In this document: positions 1 to 7,333 of the stretch, in pieces
Layout of the letters: each line of letters opens with the position of its first letter
Numbering within the stretch: position 1 is the first letter of the stretch
Assembly: GCA_964390795.1 (NCBI GenBank)
Contig: CAYMLQ010000074.1
Coordinates: forward strand, 1-18,631
Length of the DNA: 18,631 bases
Source of the DNA: CAYMLQ01 sp964390795
GTDB lineage: Bacteria; Verrucomicrobiota; Kiritimatiellia; RFP12; UBA1067
Direction: 5' to 3'
The notes under the pieces: model-generated
Told to the model about the DNA's origin: nothing
The model's input: the letters and a program-made list of their open reading frames with translations, nothing else
Databases searched by the model: none
Program-made: the position numbers and the translations under genes

Positions 1-728
1 GTGTGGACGCCCATGGGGTCGATATTCTCGATAAAGCAGACGGCGATCATCTGATTCTTGGCGTCGCGAACCACCTCGACCTCCAGTTCCTCCCATCCCA
101 GCACCGACTCCTCGATGAGGCACTGGTGTGTGAGCGAGGCTTCGAGGCCGCGGGCGACGATGGTGCGCAGTTCCTCGGCATTGTAAACGAGGCCGCCGCC
201 GGTGCCGCCCATGGTATAGGCCGGGCGCACGACCACCGGGTAGCCGAGCGTGGCAGCGATCTGCTCGGCGTGCTCGACCGTGTAGGTGATCTCGCTCGCG
301 GGCATCTCGATGCCGAGCTGGGTCATCGTGTCCTTGAAGATCTGCCGATCCTCGCCGCGTTCGATCGCGTCGAGGTTGACGCCGATCACTTTCACGCCAT
401 ACTTCTCTAAGATGCCCTTCTTGGCTAGTTCCATCGAGAGGTTGAGTCCGGACTGCCCGCCGAGGTTGGGCAGCAGCGCGTCGGGCCGCTCTTTGGCGAT
501 GATCTGCTCCAGCCGCTCGACGTTGAGCGGCTCGATGTAGGTCGCGTCCGCCATCACGGGATCGGTCATGATGGTTGCCGGGTTAGAGTTGACCAAGACA
601 ATTTTGTAGCCGCACTCGCGCAGGGCCTTACACGCCTGGGTTCCCGAGTAGTCGAATTCACACGCCTGCCCGATGATGATCGGTCCGGAACCGATAATAA
701 GGACTTTTTGTATGTCTGTACGCCGCAT
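1..728 (-). CDS. carB: Carbamoyl-phosphate synthase large subunit, N-terminal part (runs off left edge)
   Basis: CarB makes carbamoyl phosphate from bicarbonate, ammonia (channelled from CarA) and two ATP in the cytoplasm, feeding pyrimidine and arginine synthesis. The 242 visible codons begin MRRTDIQKVLIIGSGPI and contain the family's nucleotide-binding start (GSGPIIIGQACEFDYSGTQA, residues 13-32), PNLGGQSGLN, and the ATP-grasp segment RPAYTMGGTGGG near residues 169-181, followed by EESVLGWEELEVEVVRD. This is the first ATP-grasp (carboxyphosphate) half; a full CarB is about 1,050-1,100 residues, so some three quarters lies left of the window. The ATG at 728 has an AGG seven bases upstream and matches the usual family start. 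carA is not in the 190-bp space upstream, and no convincing promoter was seen there. Identification is very secure. Confidence 0.96.
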   Translation of the reverse strand, partial: MRRTDIQKVLIIGSGPIIIGQACEFDYSGTQACKALRECGYKIVLVNSNPATIMTDPVMADATYIEPLNVERLEQIIAKERPDALLPNLGGQSGLNLSMELAKKGILEKYGVKVIGVNLDAIERGEDRQIFKDTMTQLGIEMPASEITYTVEHAEQIAATLGYPVVVRPAYTMGGTGGGLVYNAEELRTIVARGLEASLTHQCLIEESVLGWEELEVEVVRDAKNQMIAVCFIENIDPMGVH

Positions 729-919
729 AAAGAAACCTGACCTTTCGGAAGACGGACATGAGTCCCGCGGAAACGAGCCTTCTCGTCAGCGGACTATGCA
801 CGCAATCAGAAAGGAAGAATGCCATTTTGGCGGCAGTCAGTCGAGTCTAAGCGTCAAGAAAAAGACGGAAATGTTGCATGTCAATCGATGGCGACGTTTT
901 TGTCGCTCATTTTTGTCTG

Positions 920-1588
920 CTAGCCGTGTACCTGGCGGCTGAACGCCTCGACGGAGAAATCGGTCAGGTCCGAGAGAACCCAGTCGGCGGCCGACACGTC
1001 TTGCGGGTGGGCATAGGGGCGGGCCAAGGCGACGCACCACATGCCGGCGGCCTTGGCCGCGGTGACGCCCGCCCGCGAATCCTCGAAGACGAGGCAGCGC
1101 GCGGGCTCGACACCCAGCCGCTGGGCGCCGAGCAGAAATCCGGCAGGCGAGGGCTTGCCGGGGGCGTAGTCCTCGGCGCCGAGCACGAAGCGGACGGCGG
1201 ACGTGGCACCGAGCAGGCGCACCGCCTCCTCGACGTCGGCCCGCGGCGAGCCCGAGACGATGATGACGGGGGTGTGCTGCGACAGCGTGGCGAGCAGACG
1301 CGCGGAGGAGTGGATGATGACGCCGTCACCCTGCTCGCGAAGCCGTAGGTAGTAGGTGCGCAGATCTTCCGCCATGGCGTGCGACGAGGTCGTTGAGAAC
1401 GCGGGGAAGCGCGCGGTGATGTCGCGGTAGATATCCGTCCACGAACGACCGAAAACCATGTGCAGCACGGCGTCCTTGGGACACTCGCAGCGGCGCTCGG
1501 CCAGATACGCGCTCATGGCTTCTGCCCAGAGCAGCTCGGTGTCGACCAGCGTGCCGTCGAGATCGAAGATGAAGGCGTCGATGGTCAT
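920..1588 (-). CDS. HAD-superfamily hydrolase, phosphoglycolate phosphatase/beta-phosphoglucomutase type
   Basis: A 222-residue cytoplasmic HAD phosphohydrolase. All four HAD motifs are visible: I, FDLDGTLVDTE (residues 8-18, nucleophile Asp9 and acid/base Asp11); II, the Ser of IIVSGSPR (Ser112); III, Lys145 in PGKPSPAGF; IV, VFEDSRAG (acidic pair 169-170). The helical cap between motifs I and II fits subfamily I. Substrate cannot be read from sequence; sugar phosphates or phosphoglycolate are typical. An in-frame start 18 codons earlier exists, but the ATG at 1588 overlaps the upstream gene's stop as ATGA and places the first strand directly at motif I, so it is preferred. The overlap implies translational coupling to the YchJ-like gene and one transcript. 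The family is certain; the specific reaction is unknown. Confidence 0.9.
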   Translation of the reverse strand: MTIDAFIFDLDGTLVDTELLWAEAMSAYLAERRCECPKDAVLHMVFGRSWTDIYRDITARFPAFSTTSSHAMAEDLRTYYLRLREQGDGVIIHSSARLLATLSQHTPVIIVSGSPRADVEEAVRLLGATSAVRFVLGAEDYAPGKPSPAGFLLGAQRLGVEPARCLVFEDSRAGVTAAKAAGMWCVALARPYAHPQDVSAADWVLSDLTDFSVEAFSRQVHG

Positions 1589-2085
1589 GACGCGGCTTGG
1601 GAGCAGCACTTTTTGTGTTTTTTGCCGCTGCCGCACGGGCACGGGTCGTTGCGCCCGACCTTCGGCTGCTCGCGGCGCACGGGGTCAGGCCCGAAGATCT
1701 TGCCGTCGATGAAGCGCCACTCGCCGTCAAGCTTGGCGAAGTCCGCGCGCTCGTGGTGGTTGAAGCTGTTCTCGTTGACGGAATAGTGGGCGATGAAGTC
1801 GACCACGGCGGTCTCGTCCTTGTCGCTGCCGCCTTCCACGGAAAGGATCTCGATGCCGCTCCATTTGGCCGACTCGGCCCACTTGCGGCTGCTTTCGGCG
1901 TCGAACTCCTTGCGCACTTTGGGGCCCGACGTCTTATACAGGTAGTCGACGGATCCCATGGCGTAAGCGCAGTACCGCGACCGCATCAGGGCAGTGGCTG
2001 TCTTGGGCTTCGTGCGCTCAAGCAGATACGGTTCGCAACAAGACTCAAAGGCCAGTCCGCTTCCACAGGGGCAAAGATCGCTCAT
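1585..2085 (-). CDS. YchJ-family (UPF0225) protein with SEC-C zinc motifs at both ends
   Basis: A 166-residue protein with an N-terminal SEC-C motif (CPCGSG, residues 5-10, then a CC pair at 16-17), a central NTF2-like YchJ domain (RSRYCAYAMG, then FIAHYSVNENSFNHHERADF and WRFIDGKI) and a second SEC-C motif at the C-terminus (NDPCPCGSGKKHKKCC). SEC-C is the zinc-binding motif also found at the end of SecA; YchJ itself has no settled function. The open frame extends 45 codons further upstream, but that part is low-complexity and crosses a promoter-like sequence. The ATG at 2085 starts exactly at the first zinc motif and has GGAGG ten bases upstream. Its stop overlaps the start of the HAD gene. 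Family call is secure, cellular role unknown. Confidence 0.9.
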   Translation of the reverse strand: MSDLCPCGSGLAFESCCEPYLLERTKPKTATALMRSRYCAYAMGSVDYLYKTSGPKVRKEFDAESSRKWAESAKWSGIEILSVEGGSDKDETAVVDFIAHYSVNENSFNHHERADFAKLDGEWRFIDGKIFGPDPVRREQPKVGRNDPCPCGSGKKHKKCCSQAAS

Positions 2086-2152
2086 GTAACAAAATCCTCC
2101 GAAGTTGGGGTGCCTGACACGGGCGTGTTCCTCTCGGCACAAACGTGGTACT

Positions 2153-2181
2153 AATTTACAGTAAGGTATGCGGTATCGCAA
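2153..2181 (-). promoter_or_regulatory. Putative sigma70-type promoter of the ychJ-HAD pair
   Basis: On the minus strand TTGCGA (-35, 2181-2176) is followed after 17 bp by TAAATT (-10, 2158-2153), each matching four of six consensus bases. It sits about 70 bp upstream of the YchJ-like start and would give a leader of roughly 60 nt. Placement is good, matches are moderate. Confidence 0.4.
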
Positions 2182-2228
2182 TGAAGAAAATGCGGGCGAA
2201 GAAAATGCGTAAAAGAACACGGTACTCT

Positions 2229-2293
2229 GAACGTCGAACGCTGAACGTCGAAGTTTAATTCGGCTTTGGGTGTTCGGCGTTGGGCGCTGGGCG
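2229..2293. repeat. Degenerate 7-bp-period tandem array overlapping the 3' end of hydF
   Basis: On the plus strand, units GAACGTC, GAACGCT, GAACGTC occupy 2229-2249. After a short junction (GAAGTTTAA) there are TTCGGCT, TTGGGTG, TTCGGCG, TTGGGCG, CTGGGCG at 2259-2293. The period is seven throughout, so the reading phase shifts at every unit. The second block lies inside hydF and encodes its last residues. Similar heptad arrays with different units occur at 5593-5613 and 7212-7239. Confidence 0.75.
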
Positions 2294-3583
2294 TTCCATC
2301 TTTCCCCACGCTGTGGGTTGGATGCTCTGGGGTGCGCTTCGCGCGGGCTCAGGCGCGGTGGACGCCGTCAGCGCGGCGAGTGGGAAGGGGGCGAGGCAGC
2401 GCTCGAGGATGCCCTGCAGGTAGGCGATGAGCACGCCGTAGTTGGCGACGGGGACGCCCGCGGCCTTGGCCTGCGCGATGCGGTAGTGCATCTCGCGGCG
2501 GTTGAGCATGCAGGCGCCGCAGTGGAGGATGAGCGCGTAGCGCGACAGGTCTTTCGGATACTTCATGCCGCTCGCGTGCTCGAACACGAGCTGCTTGCCG
2601 GTGTGCTGCCGCAGCCAGCGCGGGAGCTTGACCGTGCCGATGTCGTCCGACTGGCGGTGGTGCGTGCAGCCCTCGGCGACGAGCACGCGGTCGCCGTCGC
2701 TGAGCAGCTCCACCGCCTGCGCGCCGCGCACGAGCGTCTCAAGGTCGCCTTTGTAGCGTGCGAAGAGGATGGAGAAGGAGGTGAGCGGCACGTCGCGCGG
2801 CGTGTCGGCCGAGACCTTGGCGAAGACCTGCGAGTCGGTGATCACGAGGCGCGGCTTCCTGCCGAGCACGGCGAGGGTCTCGCGCAGCTCGAACTCCTTG
2901 GTCACGACCGCGATGGCGTCGGCTTCGAGGATGTCGCGGATGACCTGCTGCTGCGGCAGGATCAGACGGCCCTTGGGCGCGGCCTTGTCGATGGGCGTCA
3001 CGAGGACGACCACGTCCGACGGGCTCAGCAGGTCGCCCACGAGCTGGAACTTGTCGGCCTCATCCGGCACGACCTTGGCGAGCGCGAGCTTGAGTTCCTC
3101 CACGCCGTCTCGCGTGACCGTCGAGACGCAGTACACTAGAGCCTGGGCGCGCTCGGCGGCCTCTTTCAGAGCAGCCTCGGCGGGCGGCGTCAGGTCGGAC
3201 TTGTTGAAGACCACGAGCAGGGGGATGTTCTTGGCGCGGACGAGCGCGAGGATCTCCAGCTCGCAGGTGCCGAGTCCGAACTCGGCCTCGGTGACGAGCA
3301 GGGCGACATCGGTCTTGTTCAGCACGTCGCGCGTGCGCTGGACGCGCAGTTCGCCCAGAGCGCCCTCGTCGTCGAGGCCGGGCGTGTCGATAATCATGAT
3401 CGGGCCGAGCGGCAGCAGCTCCATGGCCTTGTAGACCGGGTCGGTGGTGGTCCCCTTGACGTCCGAGACGATCGAGACCTCCTGGCCAGTGAGGGCGTTG
3501 ATAAGGCTGGATTTGCCGACGTTGCGGCGGCCGAACAGTGCGATGTGTACGCGTTCGCCCTGAGGTGTGGTGTTGAGGCTCAT
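2255..3583 (-). CDS. hydF: [FeFe]-hydrogenase H-cluster maturation GTPase HydF
   Basis: HydF is the GTPase scaffold on which the diiron subcluster of [FeFe]-hydrogenase is assembled with HydE and HydG before transfer to HydA. The 442-residue product has an N-terminal Era-like GTPase domain: P-loop GRRNVGKSS (18-26), G3 DTPG (66-69), G4 NKSD (127-130). The C-terminal iron-sulfur domain has the family signature Cys306-x-His308, 45 residues, then His354-Cys355-x-x-Cys358 (HCGACMLNR). The presence of all ligands argues for a working enzyme and an anaerobic, hydrogen-metabolising host. The protein is a few dozen residues longer than usual: a Pro/Ala-rich tail after about residue 405 ends in PNAEHPKPN, encoded by the heptad array. 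The ATG at 3583 is close to the P-loop as expected, though no strong ribosome site is seen. hydE, hydG and a hydrogenase are not in the window. Confidence 0.95.
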   Translation of the reverse strand: MSLNTTPQGERVHIALFGRRNVGKSSLINALTGQEVSIVSDVKGTTTDPVYKAMELLPLGPIMIIDTPGLDDEGALGELRVQRTRDVLNKTDVALLVTEAEFGLGTCELEILALVRAKNIPLLVVFNKSDLTPPAEAALKEAAERAQALVYCVSTVTRDGVEELKLALAKVVPDEADKFQLVGDLLSPSDVVVLVTPIDKAAPKGRLILPQQQVIRDILEADAIAVVTKEFELRETLAVLGRKPRLVITDSQVFAKVSADTPRDVPLTSFSILFARYKGDLETLVRGAQAVELLSDGDRVLVAEGCTHHRQSDDIGTVKLPRWLRQHTGKQLVFEHASGMKYPKDLSRYALILHCGACMLNRREMHYRIAQAKAAGVPVANYGVLIAYLQGILERCLAPFPLAALTASTAPEPARSAPQSIQPTAWGKMERPAPNAEHPKPN

Positions 3584-3632
3584 GGTGCGTCGGGCCGGGC
3601 TTGCGGCGCTAGGACTTCCGGTTCTTTTTGTG

Positions 3633-3668
3633 GGTGTTCAAGGTGTTGAAACGCCTAACTTCTAACTC
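3633..3668. repeat. Short direct repeats between hydF and pgpA (9-bp pair and 7-bp pair)
   Basis: GGTGTTCAA/GGTGTTGAA lie back to back at 3633-3650, and CTAACTT/CTAACTC at 3655-3668. They resemble, on a smaller scale, the 7- and 9-bp-period arrays elsewhere in the window. Two copies each is weak evidence on its own. Confidence 0.35.
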
Positions 3669-3670
3669 GC

Positions 3671-3698
3671 GTGCGGATTCAACAAAGTTGAATCGCAC
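3671..3698 (-). terminator. Hairpin directly after the pgpA stop, possible terminator
   Basis: GTGCGGATTCAAC and GTTGAATCGCAC are inverted copies (12 paired bases, one bulged G) around an AAA loop, starting three bases past the pgpA stop codon. There is no T-run on either side, so it is not a canonical intrinsic terminator. It could instead be an RNA-stabilising stem or a dispersed palindrome. Confidence 0.4.
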
Positions 3699-3701
3699 CC
3701 A

Positions 3702-4202
3702 TCAGGAGGCGGCCAAGCGGGTGACCGCCCAGAAAATCGCGTGGTTGACGGCAAGGGCGTAGAGCGAGGCGAAGAAATCGTCGATGACGATGCCGATGCC
3801 GCCGTGAAGCTCCTGCAACTGCCGCGCGGGCGGCGGCTTGATGATGTCGCACACGCGCGCCACCACGAAGCAGACGGGGATCAGCCAGAGGTGCTGCAGA
3901 AGCGGCAGGCCGAGGACGCAGAGGGGAAAGAGCATCCACTCGTCGGCGCAGATGCGCCCGTCGTCCTTCTTGCCGAGCACGCGCTCGGCCACGTCGCAGA
4001 TCGGGATCGCGAGCAGCGTCATGAAGAGGCCGACAAGGAGCTGCAGGGGCAGGTGCTGCTGCGTCGTCCACAGCGCGAGCAGCACGCCGGGCAGCGAGCC
4101 CACCGTGCCGGGGGCGACCGGAGCGACAAGCCCCAGTCCGAAGCCGGTGGCGACGAAGACGGAGGCTTTCTGCGAGAGGGATTTTCCGGGCCAAGCGAAC
4201 AT
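3702..4202 (-). CDS. pgpA: Phosphatidylglycerophosphatase A
   Basis: PgpA removes the phosphate from phosphatidylglycerophosphate to give phosphatidylglycerol at the inner membrane. The 166-residue length is normal for the family. Visible signatures are APVAPGTVGSLPG (28-39), the acidic pair in DGRICADEW (Asp87-Glu88) and GGIGIVIDDFFASLYAL (134-150), the last being the most diagnostic block. Hydrophobic stretches near 36-46, 52-70, 92-118 and 145-163 fit a multi-spanning membrane protein. The ATG at 4202 has AAGGAG seven bases upstream, and that ribosome site overlaps the TAA stop of the PIN-PhoH gene. The 11-bp spacing indicates one transcript. A second open frame over the same DNA (3679-4194) is an arginine-rich shadow. 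Confidence 0.93.
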   Translation of the reverse strand: MFAWPGKSLSQKASVFVATGFGLGLVAPVAPGTVGSLPGVLLALWTTQQHLPLQLLVGLFMTLLAIPICDVAERVLGKKDDGRICADEWMLFPLCVLGLPLLQHLWLIPVCFVVARVCDIIKPPPARQLQELHGGIGIVIDDFFASLYALAVNHAIFWAVTRLAAS

Positions 4203-4213
4203 GCTGCGACTCC

Positions 4214-5587
4214 TTAAAGGTACTGCGCGGCGGCGGCGGCCAGCAGGCTGCGCTCGCTGCGCCGCAGCGTGACGTGGCCGTGCAGCGGCAGCTCCTTCAT
4301 GCGCTCTGCGGCGTAGGTCAGCCCGTTGCTGGAGGCGTCCAGATAGGGGTTGTCGATCTGGCAGGGGTCGCCGGTGAGGATGACCTTCGAGCCCTCGCCT
4401 GCCCGGCTGACCACGGTCTTGACCTCGTGGGGCGTGAGGTTCTGGGCCTCGTCGATGATGATGAACTGCCGGGAGATGGAGCGCCCTCGGATGTAGGTGA
4501 GCGCCTCCAGCTCCAGCGTGTCGCTGTCGAGGAGCTGCGTGATGCGGTCCTGCGGGGTCAGCTGCTTGGCCTGCTTCTTCGCGCCGGACGGCGGCTGGTC
4601 GGGCTGGTGCTTGCGCAGGATGTACTCGAGGTTGTCAAAGATCGGCTCCATCCAGTGCGACAGCTTCTCCTGCTTGTCGCCGGGCAGGTAGCCGATGTCC
4701 TTGCCCAGAGGCACGATCGGACGCGAGACTAGGATTCGGTCGTACAGGTGTTCGTGCTGCACGAGGTGCAGCCCCGCCGCAATGGCGAGCAGGGTCTTGC
4801 CGGTGCCCGCCTGGCCGACCAGCGTGACGATGCTGACCGTGGGGTCCATCAGCAGCTCCAGCGCCATGCGCTGCTCGACGTTGCGCGACTGGATGCCGTA
4901 GACAGACGCGATGGACAGGTTGATCTCGGCGAGGGACTTGTCCGGGAAGACGCGGGCGATGGCCTGCATTTCCGGGTTTTCCGCCGCGCTGAGCTGCAGG
5001 AACATGTTCGGGTAGGTCTTGCCGGGAACCGAGGTCAGCACCTGGCCGTCGTAAAGCTTGGCGATGATCGCCTGGGGCACGACCGCCTCGGCGTAGCCGC
5101 TGTACAGCTCGTCGAAGTTGACCTTCTCGTGCTCGAAGTCCTCGGTCTCGAGATCGAGCGCGTTGGCCTTGACGCGCACGTTGATGTCTTTCGACACGAT
5201 GATCACGCGTTCGCCCCGCCGCACGAGGTCGTAGGCCAGCCGGATCAGCGCGTTGTCAGGCGTGTCCTCCTCCAGCCCGGCCTTCTCGACCGCAGGGGTG
5301 ACGAGCACGCGCAGGGTGCCGCCTTTGGCGAGCGGCACGCCCTTGGAGAGCTTGCCGTTTTGGCGTAGCGAGTCGAGCTTGCGGATCGACTCGCGGGCGT
5401 TGCGGCCCAGTTCGGAACTCTGCGTCTTGAACTTGTCCAGCTCTTCGAGCACCACCATCGGGAGCACGACGTGGTTGTCGTCGAAAACGTCCAAGGCCAC
5501 CGGCGAGTGCAGCAGGACATTGGTGTCGAGGACAAAGGTTTTGGCCGGACTTTTTTTCGTGCGGCGTGGGGCTGCTTTAGGAGGCAT
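4214..5587 (-). CDS. PIN-PhoH protein (PhoH-like ATPase with N-terminal PIN nuclease domain, YlaK type)
   Basis: A 457-residue cytoplasmic protein combining a PIN-type RNase domain (about residues 16-150; acidic residues of FVLDTNVLLH Asp21, VLEELDKF, and DTPDNALI) with a PhoH ATPase domain. The latter has the Walker A GQAGTGKT (258-265), VSRPIVPLGKDIGYLPGD, Walker B IIIDEAQN (about 376-383) and LTGDPCQIDNPYLD. PIN-PhoH proteins (VapBC-linked PhoH2 in actinobacteria, YlaK in Bacillus) act as ATP-dependent RNA helicase/RNases. All key residues are present, so activity is likely. No antitoxin-like partner is next to it. The start is the ATG at 5587; no strong ribosome site precedes it, and the 42-bp gap to the transporter gene holds a heptad repeat. 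Confidence 0.94.
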   Translation of the reverse strand: MPPKAAPRRTKKSPAKTFVLDTNVLLHSPVALDVFDDNHVVLPMVVLEELDKFKTQSSELGRNARESIRKLDSLRQNGKLSKGVPLAKGGTLRVLVTPAVEKAGLEEDTPDNALIRLAYDLVRRGERVIIVSKDINVRVKANALDLETEDFEHEKVNFDELYSGYAEAVVPQAIIAKLYDGQVLTSVPGKTYPNMFLQLSAAENPEMQAIARVFPDKSLAEINLSIASVYGIQSRNVEQRMALELLMDPTVSIVTLVGQAGTGKTLLAIAAGLHLVQHEHLYDRILVSRPIVPLGKDIGYLPGDKQEKLSHWMEPIFDNLEYILRKHQPDQPPSGAKKQAKQLTPQDRITQLLDSDTLELEALTYIRGRSISRQFIIIDEAQNLTPHEVKTVVSRAGEGSKVILTGDPCQIDNPYLDASSNGLTYAAERMKELPLHGHVTLRRSERSLLAAAAAQYL

Positions 5588-5592
5588 AGAAA

Positions 5593-5613
5593 GTTACACG
5601 TTAAAGGTTACAG
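5593..5613. repeat. Three-unit 7-bp tandem array upstream of PIN-PhoH
   Basis: GTTACAC, GTTAAAG, GTTACAG run head to tail in the 42-bp gap between the transporter stop and the PIN-PhoH start. The period matches the arrays at 2229-2293 and 7212-7239, but the unit differs. It lies just 5' of the PIN-PhoH start codon, where a ribosome site would be expected. Confidence 0.6.
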
Positions 5614-5629
5614 GAAAAGGGGAGGCGGC

Positions 5630-7066
5630 TCAGCCGTGCGGGCTGGGCAGATAGGTTCGGTAGGTCTTCCAGCCGTAGTGCATGATCACGGCGAAGCAGA
5701 TCACGGGCAGGACGAACGAGGCCCGTACGCTCTCGAGGCTCATGAAGCCCAGGTTGAAGGCGCTCTGATCCATGATCCATCCCTGCATCGGCGGCATCAG
5801 GCAGCCGCCGCCGATCGCCATGATGAGCCCGGCCGCGCCGAGCTTCGCGTCGTCGCCGATGCCGCGCAGGGCGATGCCGTAGATCGTCGGGAACATCAGC
5901 GACATGCAGCCCGAAGAGAGCACCATGGCCACCAAGCCGGACATGCCGGGGATCACGAACGGCGCCTTGAGGTAGACGGCGATGGTCGCGCCGAGCGAGC
6001 CGCTCGCCTGCTGCAGCATCGTCTGCAGCGCCGCGCCGGCCTCTGGGTTGCCGCCGCCGAAGACCGTGTAGACGAGCAGCGCGAAGCCGATGCTCGCGAG
6101 CGCCAGCAGGAGACCGCCGGGGTTGAAGAACTTCAGCAGGAAGGTACAGATGAAGCGGCTCGTGACGAAAAAGGTCATGGCGATCATGTTGTAGAACTGG
6201 CCGTCCGCCTTGCTCATGCCCAGCGTCATTTCCGCGTACTGGATGATGAACGTCCAGCACATGATCTGCACTCCGACATAGAAGGTCTGTGCGACCACGC
6301 TTGCGACGTAGCGGCGGTTCTTCACAAGGCGGCCGAACGTGGGAGCGAGGTCGAGCGAGGCGTGCTCCTCGCCCTTACAGCGCGGGATCTTGGCGACGAT
6401 GAAGATGACCATCATGACCAGCACGACCAGGCCGAGCAGCGCGTAGGGGAGGATGATGACGTCGAGGTCGTGGTTGGCGATCGCCTGAAACTTGGCGGGG
6501 TCGGCGGCCAGCAGAGCCCGGCGCGCCTCCTCGGTCATGGGGTCGATCTTCTGGAGAATGAAGTTCTTGGCCACGAGCATGCCGGTGAGCGAGCCCATGG
6601 GGTTGAAGGCCTGTGCGAAGTTGAGCCGGCGGGTGGACGTTTCCTCCGACCCCAGCGACAGAATGTATGGGTTGGCGCTGGTCTCCAAGAACGAAAGCCC
6701 GCAGGTCATGATGAAGTAGGCGAGCAGGAAGGCCCAGAACGCCATCATCCAGCCGGAGGGGATGAACAGCAGGCAGCCGACGGCGTACAGGGCCAGGCCG
6801 AGGATCAGGCCGGCCTGATAGGTGAAGCGCTTGATGAAGATCGCGGCGGGGATGGCCATCACGCAGTAGCCGCCGTAGAAGGCGAACTGCACCAGCGAAC
6901 TCTCAAAGTTGCTGATCAGCAGGATGTTCTTGAACGCGGCGACCATCGGGTTGGTGATGTCGTTCGCGAAGCCCCAGAGGGCGAAGCAGGTGGTCACGAG
7001 AACGAACGGAAAAACGAAATGCCCCGCCACCACGCGGGTGGACGATTTTACCGAAGCGTCTGCCAT
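5630..7066 (-). CDS. FHS-family sugar:proton symporter (FucP/GluP-like MFS transporter)
   Basis: A 478-residue integral membrane protein of the major facilitator superfamily, FHS (fucose/galactose/glucose:H+ symporter) branch, with about 12 hydrophobic segments. Diagnostic features are the first-helix motif FALWGFANDITNP (28-40), FLETSANPYILSLG, RLNFAQAFNPMGSLTG, and near the C-terminus GDDAKLGAAGLIMAIGGGCLMPPMQGWI. It likely imports a hexose or deoxyhexose with protons; the exact sugar cannot be assigned, and no catabolic genes lie next to it. The open frame starts 38 codons earlier, but the ATG at 7066 is preceded by GGGAG six bases upstream and gives the usual short cytoplasmic N-terminus. 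A TATAGT (-10-like, 7142-7137) lies about 70 bp upstream without a good -35. Family is secure, substrate open. Confidence 0.93.
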   Translation of the reverse strand: MADASVKSSTRVVAGHFVFPFVLVTTCFALWGFANDITNPMVAAFKNILLISNFESSLVQFAFYGGYCVMAIPAAIFIKRFTYQAGLILGLALYAVGCLLFIPSGWMMAFWAFLLAYFIMTCGLSFLETSANPYILSLGSEETSTRRLNFAQAFNPMGSLTGMLVAKNFILQKIDPMTEEARRALLAADPAKFQAIANHDLDVIILPYALLGLVVLVMMVIFIVAKIPRCKGEEHASLDLAPTFGRLVKNRRYVASVVAQTFYVGVQIMCWTFIIQYAEMTLGMSKADGQFYNMIAMTFFVTSRFICTFLLKFFNPGGLLLALASIGFALLVYTVFGGGNPEAGAALQTMLQQASGSLGATIAVYLKAPFVIPGMSGLVAMVLSSGCMSLMFPTIYGIALRGIGDDAKLGAAGLIMAIGGGCLMPPMQGWIMDQSAFNLGFMSLESVRASFVLPVICFAVIMHYGWKTYRTYLPSPHG

Positions 7067-7211
7067 ATGGTACTCCCTGAGTAATGTGTGGTAGGAAACC
7101 CGGATTCGCTCCGGCCTCAACCATCGAATGCGCGTTACTATACACGCTTTTCCGCCGGGGATAAACACCCAAATTGGCAACCGGCGACAGAAGGGCAGAG
7201 GGGGCGTAAAG

Positions 7212-7239
7212 AACGCTCAACGTTCAACGTTCAACGCTC
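7212..7239. repeat. Four-unit 7-bp tandem array (AACGYTC) between the transporter and epmA
   Basis: AACGCTC, AACGTTC, AACGTTC, AACGCTC occur head to tail. The surrounding 267-bp gap (7067-7333) otherwise holds the transporter's leader and no gene. The unit is close to the reverse complement of the GAACGTY unit at 2229-2249. Confidence 0.75.
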
Positions 7240-7333
7240 AAGTGAAAGGAAAGCGGCAACGCGCGGGATACCGCTTGTCACCGCACTCCAGATTTAACCG
7301 CTCGCCTGACGCTTCGCCGTTCGGTGTTGCCCG

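Noticed and set aside
740..900. TTGACA on the minus strand upstream of carB
   Set aside because: A perfect -35 exists but no acceptable -10 lies 15-19 bp downstream, so I do not call a promoter.
878..920. GCGAC / GTCGC stem near 892-907 followed on the plus strand by a T-rich stretch
   Set aside because: It would terminate plus-strand transcription, but both flanking genes are on the minus strand, and the stem is only five bases.
2270..3139. A 289-codon plus-strand open frame opposite hydF
   Set aside because: Shadow frame of hydF with biased composition and no ribosome site or domain.
4214..5587. PIN-PhoH considered as part of a toxin-antitoxin system
   Set aside because: The PhoH2 families are sometimes TA-linked, but no small antitoxin-like ORF precedes it here; the upstream neighbour is a sugar transporter.
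5471..7084. A 537-codon plus-strand open frame opposite the sugar transporter
   Set aside because: It is antisense to a clear MFS gene, is rich in His/Asp/Glu/Arg/Gly as expected for a GC-rich shadow frame, and shows no family motif.
7212..7239. Heptad array considered as a CRISPR or integron-type repeat
   Set aside because: Units are contiguous with no spacers, far too short for CRISPR, and no cas or integrase gene is nearby.
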